A DNA stretch of 64,000 nucleotides from Pectobacterium punjabense (GCF_012427845.1 NZ_CP038498.1:4154001-4218000); one strand, 5' to 3'; numbered from the stretch's first letter, positions 16,608 to 28,277 are shown. Made by a program: numbers and translations. Notes: generated by a model not told the origin, from the letters alone.

Positions 16608-19600
16608 GTGCGTTTGATTCTGACTTTTCTTCTGGGATGTTTATTATCAACCGCCGCGTTGGCTGCCACTGCGCCCAATGAGGCGCAATTACGCCAGCAG
16701 CTACAGCAGGCGGAAGCCAACAAAGGTGCAGCCGATCAGGCGAAAGTCGTTGAGGAATACCAGGCTGCGCTGAATACCTTGCAGGATCGCAAAGAAGCGC
16801 AAGAACGCGCCACGCAGTATCAGCGCGTCATTGATGATTTCCCCAAACTGGTTCAAGAGCTGCGTCGCCAGCTTAATGCCGAAGACGGCAAACCTTCATC
16901 CATTTCAGAAAGCCTTTCCAGTAACGATCTCGAACAACAGTTGCTACAAACGAGCAGCCAACTGTTGGAACAAGCCCGTCAGCTCCAGCAGGAGCAGGAT
17001 CGACTGCGTGAAATCGGCGATTCACTGAGTCAGCTTCCACAACAACAAACTGAAGCCAGCCGCATGCAAAGCGAGGCGGAACGCCGAATTCAGTCTCTCG
17101 GAACACCCGCTACGCCGCTGGGGCAAGCACAGCTCATCGCACTTCAGGCCGAATCCGCCCTGCGCAAAAGTCGGGTGGACGAGCTGGAGCTGGCACAGCT
17201 TTCAGCCAGTAACCGTCAGGAGCTATCCCGGTTACGCGTCGAACTGTATAAAAAGCGCCACGATAGACTGGATCTGCTGCAACAAGATTTACGCAGCCGA
17301 CTCAACAATCTGCGCCAGCGTGAAGCCGAGCAGGCATTAGAACGCACCGAGCTTCTCGCAGAACAAAGTGGTGATTTACCCGCCGTCATCAGCAAGCAGC
17401 TACAGGTTAACCGTGAGCTCTCCGTCGCGCTGAATCAACAGGCACAGCGGATGGATCTGATTGCTTCTCAGCAGCGTCAGGCAGCGACACACACGATTCA
17501 GGTTCGCCAGGCGCTAAGTACCATCCGCGAACAGGCCCAGTGGCTCGGCGTTTCACCGATACTGGGAGAAACGTTACGCGCACAAATCGCCCGCCTGCCG
17601 GAAATGCCCAAACCTCAGTTGCTGGATAGCGATATGGCGCAGCTCCGCGTACAGCGGCTGCACTTTGAAGACCTGATCAACAAACCGCAAGATTTTGATA
17701 ACGCCAAACAGGATAACGGCGATCCGCTGACCAGCGCACAGCAGCGTATTCTGACCGATCAGATGCGTACCCAGCGCGACCTGCTGACGTCGCTGATCTC
17801 CGGCTGTGATTCACAGATATTGGAACTCACCAAACTCAAAGTCGCCAATAACCAGCTGGCGGATGCCTTGACTGAAACGCGCGAAGCAGCCCACCGCGAT
17901 CTGTTTTGGGTCGCTGATGTTGAGCCTGTGACATTCGCCTACCCGCTCAAGCTGGTGCAGGATCTGACGCGGCTGCTGTCATTGGATACACTGACGCAGT
18001 TGGGTAGTGCACTGGTCATGATGGTGACCAGTCAGGAAACCGTGTTGCCGCTGCTGGGTGCACTGCTGCTGGTTGGCTTCAGCGTCAGTTCCCGCCGTCA
18101 CTACCACGCGTTTATGGAGCGTGCGAGCAGCCGTGTCGGCAAGGTCACGCTCGATCACTTTATGCTGACGCTGCGTACTGTGTTCTGGTCCATCCTTACT
18201 GCCCTACCACTGCCGGTGCTCTGGGCTGCCTTGGGCTACGGGCTGCAAAACGCCTGGCCTTACCCGATTGCCGTAGCCATCGGCGACAGCGTCACCGCTA
18301 CCGTACCGTTAATGTGGCTGGTGATGATCAGCGCCTCATTCGCACATCCACAAGGGCTGTTCATTGTCCACTTCCGCTGGTCGCCAGAGCGCGTAGCCAG
18401 AGCGATGCGCTATTACCGTCTCTCCATCGCCTTTATCGTGCCGTTAATTATGGCGCTGATTACGTTCGATAAGCTCAATGACCGCGAGTTCTCCAGCACG
18501 CTGGGGCGGCTCTGCTTCATCCTCCTCTGTATGGCATTGAGCTTAGTCACCACTGGGTTAAAACGTGCGGGTATCCCACTGTATCTGGATAAAGAGGGGT
18601 CGGGGGAAAACTCCGTTAACCGGGCGATGTGGAACATCCTGATCGGTGTGCCGCTCGTTGCCGCGCTGGCCTCCTGCATCGGCTATCTGGCGACCGCACA
18701 GGCGCTGTTGGCGCGACTGGAAACCTCCGTCTCGATCTGGTTCTTCCTGCTGGTGGTTTACCACATTATTCGTCGTTGGATGCTGATTCAGCGACGTCGC
18801 ATTGCCTTCGATCGTGCCAAACAGCGGCGCTCGGAGATTCTGGCACAGCGTGCCAAAGGCGAAGAAGACACTCAGCCTACTTCGTCCCATGAAAGCAGCT
18901 CGGAAGCCGTCGAAGAGCCAGTGGTCGATCTGGATGCCATCAGCGCTAAATCCTTGCAGCTGGTGCGATCCATTCTGACGCTGATCGCACTGGTTTCCGT
19001 GATCGCACTGTGGTCAGAAATTCATTCGGCCTTCGCGTTTCTGGAGAACATCAGTCTATGGGATGTTTCCAGCACGGTTAAAGGCGTGGAGAGCGTGCAG
19101 GCCATTACGTTGGGGTCTGTGCTCATCGCGATTCTGATCTTCATTATTACCGCACAGTTAGTACGCAACCTGCCCGCCCTGCTGGAGTTGGCGATCCTCC
19201 AACACTTGGACCTGTCGCCAGGCAGCGGTTATGCGATTACTACCATCAGCAAATATATTCTAATGCTGATCGGCTGTCTGATGGGCTTCTCGCTGATCGG
19301 GATCGAATGGTCGAAACTGCAATGGCTGGTTGCTGCTCTGGGTGTGGGACTCGGGTTCGGCTTGCAGGAGATCTTCGCTAACTTTATCTCCGGCCTGATC
19401 ATTCTGTTTGAGAAACCGATCCGTATCGGCGATACGGTCACGATCCGCGATCTTACGGGTAGCGTCATGCGGATTAATACCCGCGCCACTACCATTTCTG
19501 ACTGGGATCGCAAAGAGATCATCGTGCCAAACAAGGCATTTATCACCGAGCAGTTTATCAACTGGTCACTGTCGGATTCAGTTACGCGTGTGGTGATGAC

Positions 19601-19931
19601 GGTGCCCGCACCAGCGAACGCGAACAGCCAGGAAGTGACGGAATTACTCATGGATGCGGTGAAGCGTTGTTCTCTGATCCTCGATACGCCAGAACCTGAA
19701 GCCTTCCTCGTCGATCTACAACAAGGGATTCAGATTTTTGAACTGCGCGTTTTCGCCGCCGAAATGGGGCACCGTATGCCACTGCGCCACGAACTGCATC
19801 AGTTAATTCTGGAAAACTACCGCAAGCATAATCTGGAGCTTCCTTTCCCACCGTTCCAGGTGAAAATGGATAATCTGTCGCGCAGTGGGAAAACGCTGAC
19901 GCCACGGCAGCGGACGCCGGGCAGCTTATAA
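16608..19931 (+). CDS. mscM: Miniconductance mechanosensitive channel MscM
   Basis: 1107 residues from a GTG start. Signal peptide (residues 1-20 ending ALAA), then a long periplasmic coiled-coil region rich in Gln, Glu and Arg (about 25-480), a block of transmembrane segments (about 490-900) and a C-terminal MscS domain. The MscS pore helix and beta domain read GLGFGLQEIFANFISGLIIL and PIRIGDTVTIRDLTGSV. The family relieves hypo-osmotic shock and, as YjeP, sits after psd. Length matches E. coli. Confidence 0.95.
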   Translation: MRLILTFLLGCLLSTAALAATAPNEAQLRQQLQQAEANKGAADQAKVVEEYQAALNTLQDRKEAQERATQYQRVIDDFPKLVQELRRQLNAEDGKPSSISESLSSNDLEQQLLQTSSQLLEQARQLQQEQDRLREIGDSLSQLPQQQTEASRMQSEAERRIQSLGTPATPLGQAQLIALQAESALRKSRVDELELAQLSASNRQELSRLRVELYKKRHDRLDLLQQDLRSRLNNLRQREAEQALERTELLAEQSGDLPAVISKQLQVNRELSVALNQQAQRMDLIASQQRQAATHTIQVRQALSTIREQAQWLGVSPILGETLRAQIARLPEMPKPQLLDSDMAQLRVQRLHFEDLINKPQDFDNAKQDNGDPLTSAQQRILTDQMRTQRDLLTSLISGCDSQILELTKLKVANNQLADALTETREAAHRDLFWVADVEPVTFAYPLKLVQDLTRLLSLDTLTQLGSALVMMVTSQETVLPLLGALLLVGFSVSSRRHYHAFMERASSRVGKVTLDHFMLTLRTVFWSILTALPLPVLWAALGYGLQNAWPYPIAVAIGDSVTATVPLMWLVMISASFAHPQGLFIVHFRWSPERVARAMRYYRLSIAFIVPLIMALITFDKLNDREFSSTLGRLCFILLCMALSLVTTGLKRAGIPLYLDKEGSGENSVNRAMWNILIGVPLVAALASCIGYLATAQALLARLETSVSIWFFLLVVYHIIRRWMLIQRRRIAFDRAKQRRSEILAQRAKGEEDTQPTSSHESSSEAVEEPVVDLDAISAKSLQLVRSILTLIALVSVIALWSEIHSAFAFLENISLWDVSSTVKGVESVQAITLGSVLIAILIFIITAQLVRNLPALLELAILQHLDLSPGSGYAITTISKYILMLIGCLMGFSLIGIEWSKLQWLVAALGVGLGFGLQEIFANFISGLIILFEKPIRIGDTVTIRDLTGSVMRINTRATTISDWDRKEIIVPNKAFITEQFINWSLSDSVTRVVMTVPAPANANSQEVTELLMDAVKRCSLILDTPEPEAFLVDLQQGIQIFELRVFAAEMGHRMPLRHELHQLILENYRKHNLELPFPPFQVKMDNLSRSGKTLTPRQRTPGSL

Positions 19932-19942
19932 GAAAGGAAAAC

Positions 19943-19969
19943 GGGCGGCAGCCAGGTCTGGCGCCGCCC
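19943..19969. terminator. GC-rich hairpin between convergent mscM and epmA
   Basis: GGGCGGC / GCCGCCC arms with an inner CCAG / CTGG stem, in the 51-base gap. No T-run follows; candidate shared terminator. Confidence 0.5.
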
Positions 19970-19982
19970 TGCTGCAAGTCTG

Positions 19983-20960
19983 CTATGCGCGCTCGACGGA
20001 GAACGCAATCACGTCACTCAGGCTCTCAGCCTTCAGTGCCAGCATGATCAAACGATCCACACCCAACGCCACACCGGAACACTCAGGCAAACCCTGTTTC
20101 AGCGCCGCCAGCAGGTTTTCATCGATCGGCTGCTGTGGCAAACCACGCGCGGCACGCTTGCGGTTATCCTGCTCGAAACGCTGACGTTGTTCATCGGCAT
20201 CGGTTAATTCACGAAAGCCGTTCGCCAGCTCAATCCCTTTAAAATAGACTTCAAAACGCTCGGCGACGCGATGATCCTCCGAACTGATCTCTGCCAACGA
20301 GGCTTGCGTGGCTGGGAAATGGTAGACAAACGCCGGTTTGTCGCGACCAATATTCGGCTCTACCCCAAAGGTAAACAGCATCTGCACCAGCAAATCGCGA
20401 TCGTCTTCGCGGCAGGCAATATCACCCAACCCGAGTTTTTCTGCGGCTTCGCGCAGTTGCGCTTTATCAACAGAGAGGGGGTCAATCTCCAGATGGCGTA
20501 AAAATGCCTGCTGATAAGAGAGCATTTCTGCACTTTCACAGTCCAGCACCTGCTGCAACAGATCATCGACCTCATTCATCAGGCGATACATATCATAATG
20601 AGGGCGATACCATTCCAACATGGTGAATTCAGGATTGTGGTGTCGGCCAGATTCTTCGTTGCGGAAACTGCGGCACAGTTGAAAGATCGGCCCGCTACCA
20701 GCAGCCAGCAGGCGTTTCATGTGATATTCCGGGCTGGTCATCAAATACAGCGTCATACCATCCGCAGCACCGGGGCCAACGAAACGGGTTTGGAACGGAT
20801 ATAAGAAAACATCCGTTACCGTAGCCTGGCTCATCGCTGGCGTTTCAACTTCGAGCACCCCACGATCGGTGAAGAAACGTCGGACCGCTGCAACTATCGA
20901 CGCTCTTTTCAACAAATTAGCGACAGAAGCACTAGGTTGCCAACTTGTCGTCTCGCTCAT
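19983..20960 (-). CDS. epmA: EF-P lysine--(R)-beta-lysine ligase
   Basis: 325 residues from the ATG at 20960, which matches the E. coli EpmA start; the frame continues to 21005 upstream. It is a class II lysyl-tRNA synthetase catalytic core without an anticodon domain: motif 2 [20 protein letters not shown] and motif 3 [12 protein letters not shown]. EpmA activates (R)-beta-lysine and attaches it to Lys34 of EF-P. Its partners efp and epmB are 6 kb downstream in this window. Confidence 0.97.
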   Translation of the reverse strand: MSETTSWQPSASVANLLKRASIVAAVRRFFTDRGVLEVETPAMSQATVTDVFLYPFQTRFVGPGAADGMTLYLMTSPEYHMKRLLAAGSGPIFQLCRSFRNEESGRHHNPEFTMLEWYRPHYDMYRLMNEVDDLLQQVLDCESAEMLSYQQAFLRHLEIDPLSVDKAQLREAAEKLGLGDIACREDDRDLLVQMLFTFGVEPNIGRDKPAFVYHFPATQASLAEISSEDHRVAERFEVYFKGIELANGFRELTDADEQRQRFEQDNRKRAARGLPQQPIDENLLAALKQGLPECSGVALGVDRLIMLALKAESLSDVIAFSVERA

Positions 20961-21153
20961 GGTTCTTACTCCAAAGTCAAAATAGGGGATGCAGTCTACC
21001 CGCATCAGCCCAAATTTCCAGCAGAAAAAGTGCCTCCGCGGGGTTTTAGCAATGCTACTTCTTCTCTTCGGGAGGGCGCTGAAGGTGGCCGCTGTAAATT
21101 ATATCCAGTGAATCATTTTTCTATATCCCCTTCAAAAGGGTTATTAAAGAAAT

Positions 21154-21278
<125 letters not shown>

Positions 21279-21558
21279 AAAAACATCATTTCCCCGTAAA
21301 TAAGCCTTTCGATCACGTTTTTATCAATAAATACGGAACCCGCTGAAAAAACCACAAAATGCAGGATCACATCAAATTTCGTCTACCTATAATTCGGTAT
21401 AATTATTCCCACACAAAAATTATAGGTTTATCTATTCTTTATAGGTCTATCACACAATTTTAAGCGGGTTTGATATTAAGCTCGGATATAAAGACAGAAA
21501 TGAATAGATATTATTTTTTTATTTTAACTTAATTAACTTAAGTAACTGGAGGAATGCA

Positions 21559-23355
21559 TTGCAAACCTTTAACGCTGATTTGGCCATTATCGGGGCCGGG
21601 GGTGCTGGCCTACGCGCAGCAATTGCTGCCGCAGAAGCCAATCCCCAACTGAAAATAGCGCTGATCTCAAAAGTCTACCCAATGCGTAGCCATACCGTGG
21701 CAGCAGAAGGTGGATCAGCCGCGGTGACTCAGGAACACGATAGTTTCGATTATCACTTCAACGACACCGTATCCGGTGGCGACTGGCTGTGTGAACAGGA
21801 CGTTGTTGAGCACTTCGTCAAACACTGCCCGGAAGAGATGATTCAACTAGAACAGTGGGGGTGCCCCTGGAGCCGTAAACCGGATGGTTCTGTCAACGTT
21901 CGCCGCTTTGGCGGAATGAAGATTGAACGCACCTGGTTTGCCGCCGATAAAACCGGCTTCCACATGCTGCATACGCTGTTCCAAACCTCCCTTAAATATC
22001 CACAAATCCAACGTTTTGATGAGCACTTCGTCCTCGACGTTCTGGTCGATGATGGCCAGGCGCGCGGCCTCGTAGCCATCAACATGATGGAAGGTTCGCT
22101 GATTCAGATCCGCGCTAATGCTGTAGTACTGGCGACTGGCGGAGCAGGACGCGTGTACCGCTATAACACCAATGGCGGCATCGTCACCGGCGACGGCATG
22201 GGCATGGCATTCCGCCACGGCGTCCCGCTGCGTGATATGGAGTTTGTGCAGTATCACCCGACCGGTTTGCCCGGTTCCGGTATTCTGATGACCGAAGGCT
22301 GCCGTGGCGAAGGCGGTATCATGGTCAACAAAGACGGCTACCGTTATCTGCAAGACTACGGCATGGGCCCGGAAACACCGCTAGGACAACCGAAAAACAA
22401 ATACATGGAGCTGGGCCCGCGCGATAAAGTATCGCAGGCATTCTGGCACGAATGGCGCGCAGGCCGCACCGTCTCAACCCCGCTGGGCGATGTGGTTTAC
22501 CTCGATCTGCGCCACCTCGGCGAGAAAAAACTCAAGGAACGTCTGCCGTTCATCTGCGAACTGGCAAAAGCCTATGTTGGCGTCGATCCCGTGAAGGAAC
22601 CGATTCCTATTCGTCCTACGGCGCACTACACAATGGGCGGCATTGAAACCGATCAGAACTGCGAGACACGCATCAAAGGGCTGTTTGCCGTCGGCGAATG
22701 CTCTTCTGTTGGTCTGCACGGGGCGAACCGTCTGGGTTCCAATTCACTGGCCGAACTGGTGGTCTTTGGTCGCGTCGCAGGTGAGCACGCTGTGCAACGC
22801 GCACAGGCAGCAGCACCCGCCAACGGTACAGTGCTGGACGCACAAACGCGCGACATCGAACAGCGCCTGCATGACCTGATGAATCAGGAAGGCACCGAAA
22901 GCTGGGCGAAAATTCGCGACGAAATGGGCATGTCGATGGAGGAAGGCTGTGGTATTTACCGCACCACCGACCTGATGCAAAAAACTGTCGATAAGATGGC
23001 GGAGCTGAAAGAACGCTTTAAACGCGTGAAAATCACCGACCGCTCCAGCGTGTTCAACACCGATCTGCTGTACACCGTTGAACTAAGCCACAGCCTGGAT
23101 GTTGCGGAATGTATGGCGCACTCGGCAATCAACCGTAAAGAATCCCGTGGCGCGCACCAGCGTCTGGATGACGGATGTACCGAGCGTGATGACGTCAACT
23201 TCCTGAAGCATACGCTGGCGTTCTATAACCCAGAAGGCGCACCTCGTTTGGAGTACAGCGATGTGAAGATTACCAAACTGCCACCAGCTAAACGCGTCTA
23301 TGGTGCAGAAGGTGATGCACAGGAAGGCAGCAAGAAGGAGCAGGCGAATGGCTGA
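21559..23355 (+). CDS. frdA: Fumarate reductase flavoprotein subunit
   Basis: 598 residues from a TTG start preceded by GGAGGAAT. FAD-binding [10 protein letters not shown] at 12-21, covalent FAD His45 in [10 protein letters not shown], and the substrate site [11 protein letters not shown] and the later [10 protein letters not shown]. With FrdBCD it forms the membrane quinol:fumarate reductase used in anaerobic respiration. First gene of frdABCD; frdB overlaps it by 8 bases. Confidence 0.97.
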   Translation: MQTFNADLAIIGAGGAGLRAAIAAAEANPQLKIALISKVYPMRSHTVAAEGGSAAVTQEHDSFDYHFNDTVSGGDWLCEQDVVEHFVKHCPEEMIQLEQWGCPWSRKPDGSVNVRRFGGMKIERTWFAADKTGFHMLHTLFQTSLKYPQIQRFDEHFVLDVLVDDGQARGLVAINMMEGSLIQIRANAVVLATGGAGRVYRYNTNGGIVTGDGMGMAFRHGVPLRDMEFVQYHPTGLPGSGILMTEGCRGEGGIMVNKDGYRYLQDYGMGPETPLGQPKNKYMELGPRDKVSQAFWHEWRAGRTVSTPLGDVVYLDLRHLGEKKLKERLPFICELAKAYVGVDPVKEPIPIRPTAHYTMGGIETDQNCETRIKGLFAVGECSSVGLHGANRLGSNSLAELVVFGRVAGEHAVQRAQAAAPANGTVLDAQTRDIEQRLHDLMNQEGTESWAKIRDEMGMSMEEGCGIYRTTDLMQKTVDKMAELKERFKRVKITDRSSVFNTDLLYTVELSHSLDVAECMAHSAINRKESRGAHQRLDDGCTERDDVNFLKHTLAFYNPEGAPRLEYSDVKITKLPPAKRVYGAEGDAQEGSKKEQANG

Positions 23356-24085
23356 GATGATCAAAACCCTGAAAATGGACGTCATGCGCTACAACCCGGA
23401 ACAGGATCGCGAACCGTATTTTGAGACGTTCGATGTCCCGTATAACACACAAACGTCCCTGCTGGATGCGCTGGGTTATATCAAGGATAACCTGGCACCG
23501 GATTTCTCTTACCGCTGGTCCTGCCGTATGGCAATCTGCGGCTCCTGCGGCATGATGGTGAACAACGTCCCTAAATTAGCCTGTAAAACCTTCCTACGTG
23601 AATACACGAATGGTCTAAAGGTCGAAGCGCTGGGCAACTTCCCTATCGAGCGCGATCTGGTGGTCGACATGACCCACTTCATCGAGAGTCTGGAAGCCAT
23701 CAAGCCGTATATCATCGGCAACGACCGTAAACCCGCTGACGGCCCGAATAAACAGACTCCAGCGCAGATGGCGAAGTATCACCAGTTCTCTGGCTGTATT
23801 AACTGCGGTCTGTGTTATGCGGCGTGCCCGCAGTTCGGTCTGAACCCTGAGTTCATCGGTCCGGCTGCAATTACGCTGGCGCACCGCTATAACCTGGACA
23901 ACCGCGATCACGGCAAGAAAGAGCGCATGACGCAATTGAACGGTAATAACGGCGTCTGGTCCTGTACGTTTGTGGGCTACTGCTCAGAAGTGTGTCCGAA
24001 GCACGTCGATCCTGCTGCTGCTATCCAGCAAGGCAAAGTCGAAAGCGCGAAAGACTTCATGATTGCCATGCTGAAACCACAATAA
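23348..24085 (+). CDS. frdB: Fumarate reductase iron-sulfur subunit
   Basis: 245 residues from the ATG at 23348 inside the end of frdA. Plant-type [2Fe-2S] ligands in [12 protein letters not shown] and LAC, then two bacterial ferredoxin sets in [13 protein letters not shown] and [11 protein letters not shown] for the [4Fe-4S] and [3Fe-4S] clusters. It relays electrons from menaquinol to the FrdA flavin. Confidence 0.97.
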   Translation: MAEMIKTLKMDVMRYNPEQDREPYFETFDVPYNTQTSLLDALGYIKDNLAPDFSYRWSCRMAICGSCGMMVNNVPKLACKTFLREYTNGLKVEALGNFPIERDLVVDMTHFIESLEAIKPYIIGNDRKPADGPNKQTPAQMAKYHQFSGCINCGLCYAACPQFGLNPEFIGPAAITLAHRYNLDNRDHGKKERMTQLNGNNGVWSCTFVGYCSEVCPKHVDPAAAIQQGKVESAKDFMIAMLKPQ

Positions 24086-24098
24086 GGGAGGGACAATG

Positions 24099-24865
<767 letters not shown>

Positions 24866-24895
24866 GTGTAACACTGCAAATGTAACACTGTACTT

Positions 24896-24926
24896 AACGG
24901 CCTGTGTAATGCAGGCCGTTTTTTTT
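24896..24926 (+). terminator. Intrinsic terminator of frdABCD
   Basis: AACGGCCTG / CAGGCCGTT, 7-base loop, then eight T. Classical rho-independent terminator 31 bases after frdD. Confidence 0.93.
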
Positions 24927-24987
24927 CCCCGCCTGACTACGTCCATCGTCTACACTGGAACAAAGATTAAACCAATGAGACGTCAAT

Positions 24988-25587
24988 ATGGTGCGCTTTA
25001 ACGCTATTCGCTTTAACACTATTCGCTTTAACACAACGTTCTTCAAATCTCTTATCTTCAAAATCAGACGATATGGGAAAACATGTGTTGCTGTGCTGGT
25101 AGCACTCTTCTCTGTCGCCTGTAGCGTAACACCGCCCGATAACGTCAGCGTGGTGGAAAAATTTGACGTCAATCGTTACCTCGGCACCTGGTATGAAATC
25201 GCCCGTCTCGACCACCGCTTTGAGCGCAATCTGGAGCGCGTAACGGCAACCTACAGCCCACGGGATGACGGCGGCATCAAGGTGATCAATCGCGGCTTTA
25301 ACGTCGAAAAACAGGAATGGAAAGAAAGTATCGGAAAGGCGTATTTCACGGGATCGCCCCAGCGCGGAGCGCTAAAAGTATCGTTCTTCGGGCCGTTCTA
25401 TGGCGGTTACAACATTATTGAACTGGATGACGACTACCGCTACGCCCTGATTTGCGGGCCGAACCGTGACTATCTGTGGATTCTCTCACGCACGCCAACG
25501 CTGGATGCCGTGACGCGCGACAAACTACTCGCCACGGCCAAACGCTACGGCTTCCCAACTGAGGCGCTCATTTGGGTCAATCAGTAA
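24988..25587 (+). CDS. blc: Outer-membrane lipocalin lipoprotein Blc
   Basis: 199 residues. Lipocalin motif GTWYEIARLDHRFER (from residue 66), then YFTGSPQRGALKVSFFGPF and DYLWILSRTPT. The hydrophobic segment ends in SVACS with Cys45 the lipidation candidate; Ser at -3 is unusual for a lipobox. Blc binds lysophospholipids at the outer membrane. Odd: a 30-residue N-terminal extension precedes the signal core and consists partly of three copies of a five-residue repeat RFN(A/T)(I/T), from a 15-bp DNA repeat. No better internal Met start exists. Confidence 0.9.
   Translation: MVRFNAIRFNTIRFNTTFFKSLIFKIRRYGKTCVAVLVALFSVACSVTPPDNVSVVEKFDVNRYLGTWYEIARLDHRFERNLERVTATYSPRDDGGIKVINRGFNVEKQEWKESIGKAYFTGSPQRGALKVSFFGPFYGGYNIIELDDDYRYALICGPNRDYLWILSRTPTLDAVTRDKLLATAKRYGFPTEALIWVNQ
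24994..25038 (+). repeat. 15-bp tandem repeat, three units, in the 5' end of blc
   Basis: Units CGCTTTAACGCTATT, CGCTTTAACACTATT and CGCTTTAACACAACG. Fifteen is a multiple of three, so copy change would keep the frame. Confidence 0.85.
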
Positions 25588-25627
25588 CCTGATCGTATTG
25601 GCCGCAACACAGGGGTAACCGATAGCG

Positions 25628-25981
25628 TTATCCCATAATCTTATCGCGAAACATAAAGAAAACCGCGCCCAGCAGGCATAGCCCCGCCCAAATATAATCG
25701 GTGCGAAACGGTTCTTTTAAAATAAACATGGAGAAAGGGATAAATACAGAAAGGCTGATCACTTCCTGCAATATTTTCAATTGACCCGCAGAGGCGACCT
25801 GATAGCCAATTCTATTTGCAGGTACCTGTAAGAGGTATTCGAATAATGCGATACCCCAGCTGATCAACGCAGCAATTACCCAGGTTCGGCCGCTGAAATA
25901 GCGTAAATGCCCATACCAGGCGAACGTCATAAATATATTGCTCAGCGTCAGCATGCCGACAGTAATGAAAAGAGGCGACAT
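25628..25981 (-). CDS. DUF486 small membrane protein (DMT-like)
   Basis: 117 residues, four hydrophobic segments. The sequence ISWGIALFEYLLQVPANRIG and the following LKILQEVISL are the DUF486 signature. The family is in the drug/metabolite transporter clan; role unknown. Convergent with blc, 40 bases apart. At this locus E. coli has the small multidrug transporter sugE, which this gene replaces in position but not in family. Confidence 0.82.
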   Translation of the reverse strand: MSPLFITVGMLTLSNIFMTFAWYGHLRYFSGRTWVIAALISWGIALFEYLLQVPANRIGYQVASAGQLKILQEVISLSVFIPFSMFILKEPFRTDYIWAGLCLLGAVFFMFRDKIMG

Positions 25982-26091
25982 TATTACTTCTCCGAGTGAT
26001 CCACTTTCACATTATCTCGCCGCGGGGAAGAAAACACCATCACGGCATTTTCTTCCACTCGGAAAAGTTATTACGACTTATTTCCTGAAGC

Positions 26092-26289
26092 ATACCTAGA
26101 TAATTCGAGTTGCATGCAGGCGGCAACGCAGAGACAAATCGGTTAGAGACCGATTTGAACAGCGTTCGCGCTGGCCCGAAGGGTGGACCTCATTTATGAG
26201 GTCCATTAATCCCCAGGAGCTTACATCAGTAAGTGACTGGGGTGAGCGAGGAAAGCCAACACACATGCAGCTTGAAGTATGACGGTTAT
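26092..26289. repeat. MITE-like element, long form
   Basis: Ends TAATTCGAGTTGCATGC and GCTTGAAGTATGACGG match those of the 21154-21278 element in opposite orientation. The centre adds about 75 bases with hairpins AAATCGGT-TAGAG-ACCGATTT and GGACCTCA-TTTA-TGAGGTCC. No coding capacity. Its right end overlaps the entericidin stop codon. Confidence 0.72.
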
Positions 26290-26417
26290 TGGGCGCTGCG
26301 CTGAATAGCCTTCCCACCCGCTTCCACATCTTGCCCAACGCCTCGAGTGGTATTACACCCCACCACTGCGGAAAGAATAACCAGAGAGAAAATGGCAACA
26401 AACGCTTTCTTCAACAT
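26286..26417 (-). CDS. Entericidin (EcnA/EcnB-like) lipoprotein
   Basis: 43 residues, too short for standard ORF listing. MLKKAFVAIFSLVILS signal core, lipobox VVGC with Cys21, and the conserved tail TRGVGQDVEAGGKAIQR. Entericidins are small envelope lipoproteins; ecnA/ecnB lie between efp and sugE in E. coli, and here the gene lies between efp and DUF486. Only one copy is present. The stop codon TAA lies at the MITE end. Confidence 0.9.
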   Translation of the reverse strand: MLKKAFVAIFSLVILSAVVGCNTTRGVGQDVEAGGKAIQRSAQ

Positions 26418-26560
26418 ACTCGATTCCTTCTTTATGAGAGTAGGATTTCAACGGTACGAAAGTGACTGCTTTCTAAGCGTAGACAATTTTGATGCTTGTG
26501 AAGGTTTTTTCGGATGAGGTGCAAAACAGAGGGAGACTCAAATGAGGAAAAATGAATTAA

Positions 26561-26589
26561 AAATGCCGCTCTCACAGAAGGCGGCATTT
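26561..26589 (-). terminator. Intrinsic terminator of efp
   Basis: AAATGCCGC / GCGGCATTT with an 11-base loop and a TTTTTAAT tail on the minus strand, just after the efp stop. Confidence 0.9.
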
Positions 26590-26598
26590 CCAGATACA

Positions 26599-27165
26599 TT
26601 ACTTAACGCGTGAAACGTACTCACCAGAACGCGTATCAACTCTGACAACTTCGCCGATCTGTACGAACAATGGCACTTTAACCACAGCACCGGTGCTCAG
26701 CGTCGCTGGCTTGCCACCTGTTCCGGCAGTATCACCTTTCAGACCCGGATCGGTATCGGTGATTTCAGCTTCGATGAAATTCGGCGGCTGAACGGCGATA
26801 GGACGACCATCCCACAGCGTAACGATACATTCGGCATTGTCCTGCAACCATTTTGCAGAATCACCAACGGTCTTCTCTTCAACCTGATGCTGTTCAAATG
26901 TCTCAGGGTGCATGAAGTGGTAGAACTCACCGTCGTTATACAGGTAGCTCATGTTGGTATCTACTACGTCTGCACCTTCTGCTGAGTCGGTAGACTTGAA
27001 GGTTTTTTCAACACGAGAGCCCGTCAACAGGCGACGCATTTTCACACGAGCAAAAGCCTGGCCTTTACCCGGCTTAACAAATTCACTGGATTCGATGGCA
27101 TACGGCTCGCCTTCGAACATGATTTTAAGACCGGAACGGAAATCGTTGCTAAGATAAGTCGCCAT
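26599..27165 (-). CDS. efp: Translation elongation factor P
   Basis: 188 residues in three beta-barrel domains. Lys34 in KPGKGQAF is the beta-lysylation site served by EpmA and EpmB, both in this window. EF-P rescues ribosomes stalled at polyproline. Divergent from epmB, which starts 42 bases away, as in E. coli. Confidence 0.98.
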   Translation of the reverse strand: MATYLSNDFRSGLKIMFEGEPYAIESSEFVKPGKGQAFARVKMRRLLTGSRVEKTFKSTDSAEGADVVDTNMSYLYNDGEFYHFMHPETFEQHQVEEKTVGDSAKWLQDNAECIVTLWDGRPIAVQPPNFIEAEITDTDPGLKGDTAGTGGKPATLSTGAVVKVPLFVQIGEVVRVDTRSGEYVSRVK

Positions 27166-27206
27166 AAAGGCCCTCTACAATTTAACACTGGTACGAAGCC
27201 AAAAAA

Positions 27207-28259
27207 ATGGCACACATTGTAACCCTAAATATACCTTCCAGAGAAGATTGGTTGCAGCAACTTGCGGACGTAATCACCGATCCTGATGAATTGCTACAAC
27301 TTTTGGCTCTGGCCGATCACGAAAAACTCCGGCAAGGGCATGATGCACGGCGGCTTTTTGCTCTTCGTGTACCGCGCGCATTCGCCGCGCGGATGCAAAA
27401 AGGCAATCCTGACGATCCGTTGCTACTACAGGTATTGACCGCACGTGAGGAGTTTGTTGTCACACCAGGCTTCACCCACGATCCGCTTGATGAGCAACAC
27501 AGCGTCGTCCCTGGGCTACTGCATAAATATCATAACCGCGCGTTATTGCTGGTTAAAGGCGGCTGCGCGGTGAACTGTCGCTACTGCTTCCGCCGCCATT
27601 TCCCGTACCAGGATAATCAGGGCAATAAGGCAAACTGGCGTCAGGCGCTGGATTATATCCGCCAGCACGCTGAGCTAGATGAAATCATTTTTTCCGGCGG
27701 CGATCCGCTGATGGCCAAAGACCACGAGTTGGATTGGCTTATCACTGAACTGGAACACATCCCGCACGTGAAACGCCTGCGTATTCACAGCCGTTTGCCT
27801 GTGGTGATCCCCGCCCGTATTACCGATGCACTGTGCGATCGTCTAGCACGCAGTTCGCTTCAGGTATTGCTGGTGACGCATATTAACCATCCGCAGGAAA
27901 TCGATCCTGATTTAACACAAAGTATGGCGCGTTTACGTCGTGCAGGCGTGACGCTGCTCAACCAAAGCGTGCTGCTGCGCGGAGTGAATGACAGCGCAGA
28001 GACACTCGCCCGGCTCAGTAATGCGCTATTTGACGCGGGAATTCTGCCTTATTACCTGCACGTGCTGGATAAGGTTCAGGGTGCCGCGCATTTTCTGGTA
28101 GATGACAACGAGGCGCGCGTCTTAGTCAAAGCGCTGCTGAAGAAGGTATCCGGCTATCTGGTGCCTCGTCTGGCACGGGAAATCGGTGGGGAAGCCAGCA
28201 AAACGCCGCTGGATTTAGGGATGAAGCAGCATCAGGACGACGCTGGGATAGTCGGTTGA
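27207..28259 (+). CDS. epmB: EF-P beta-lysylation protein, lysine 2,3-aminomutase
   Basis: 350 residues (E. coli 342). Radical-SAM cysteines CRYCFRRHFP, the preceding GGCAVN, and the PLP-lysine region near HVLDKVQGAAHF. EpmB converts L-alpha-lysine to (R)-beta-lysine for EpmA. The reading frame is intact; the C-terminus is about eight residues longer than in E. coli. Confidence 0.97.
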   Translation: MAHIVTLNIPSREDWLQQLADVITDPDELLQLLALADHEKLRQGHDARRLFALRVPRAFAARMQKGNPDDPLLLQVLTAREEFVVTPGFTHDPLDEQHSVVPGLLHKYHNRALLLVKGGCAVNCRYCFRRHFPYQDNQGNKANWRQALDYIRQHAELDEIIFSGGDPLMAKDHELDWLITELEHIPHVKRLRIHSRLPVVIPARITDALCDRLARSSLQVLLVTHINHPQEIDPDLTQSMARLRRAGVTLLNQSVLLRGVNDSAETLARLSNALFDAGILPYYLHVLDKVQGAAHFLVDDNEARVLVKALLKKVSGYLVPRLAREIGGEASKTPLDLGMKQHQDDAGIVG

Positions 28260-28277
28260 GCAATACGTTAGGAAAGC

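Noticed and set aside
24866..24987. Possible ampC remnant after frdD
   Set aside because: Only the terminator and 60 bases of leader are present; no beta-lactamase sequence can be read.
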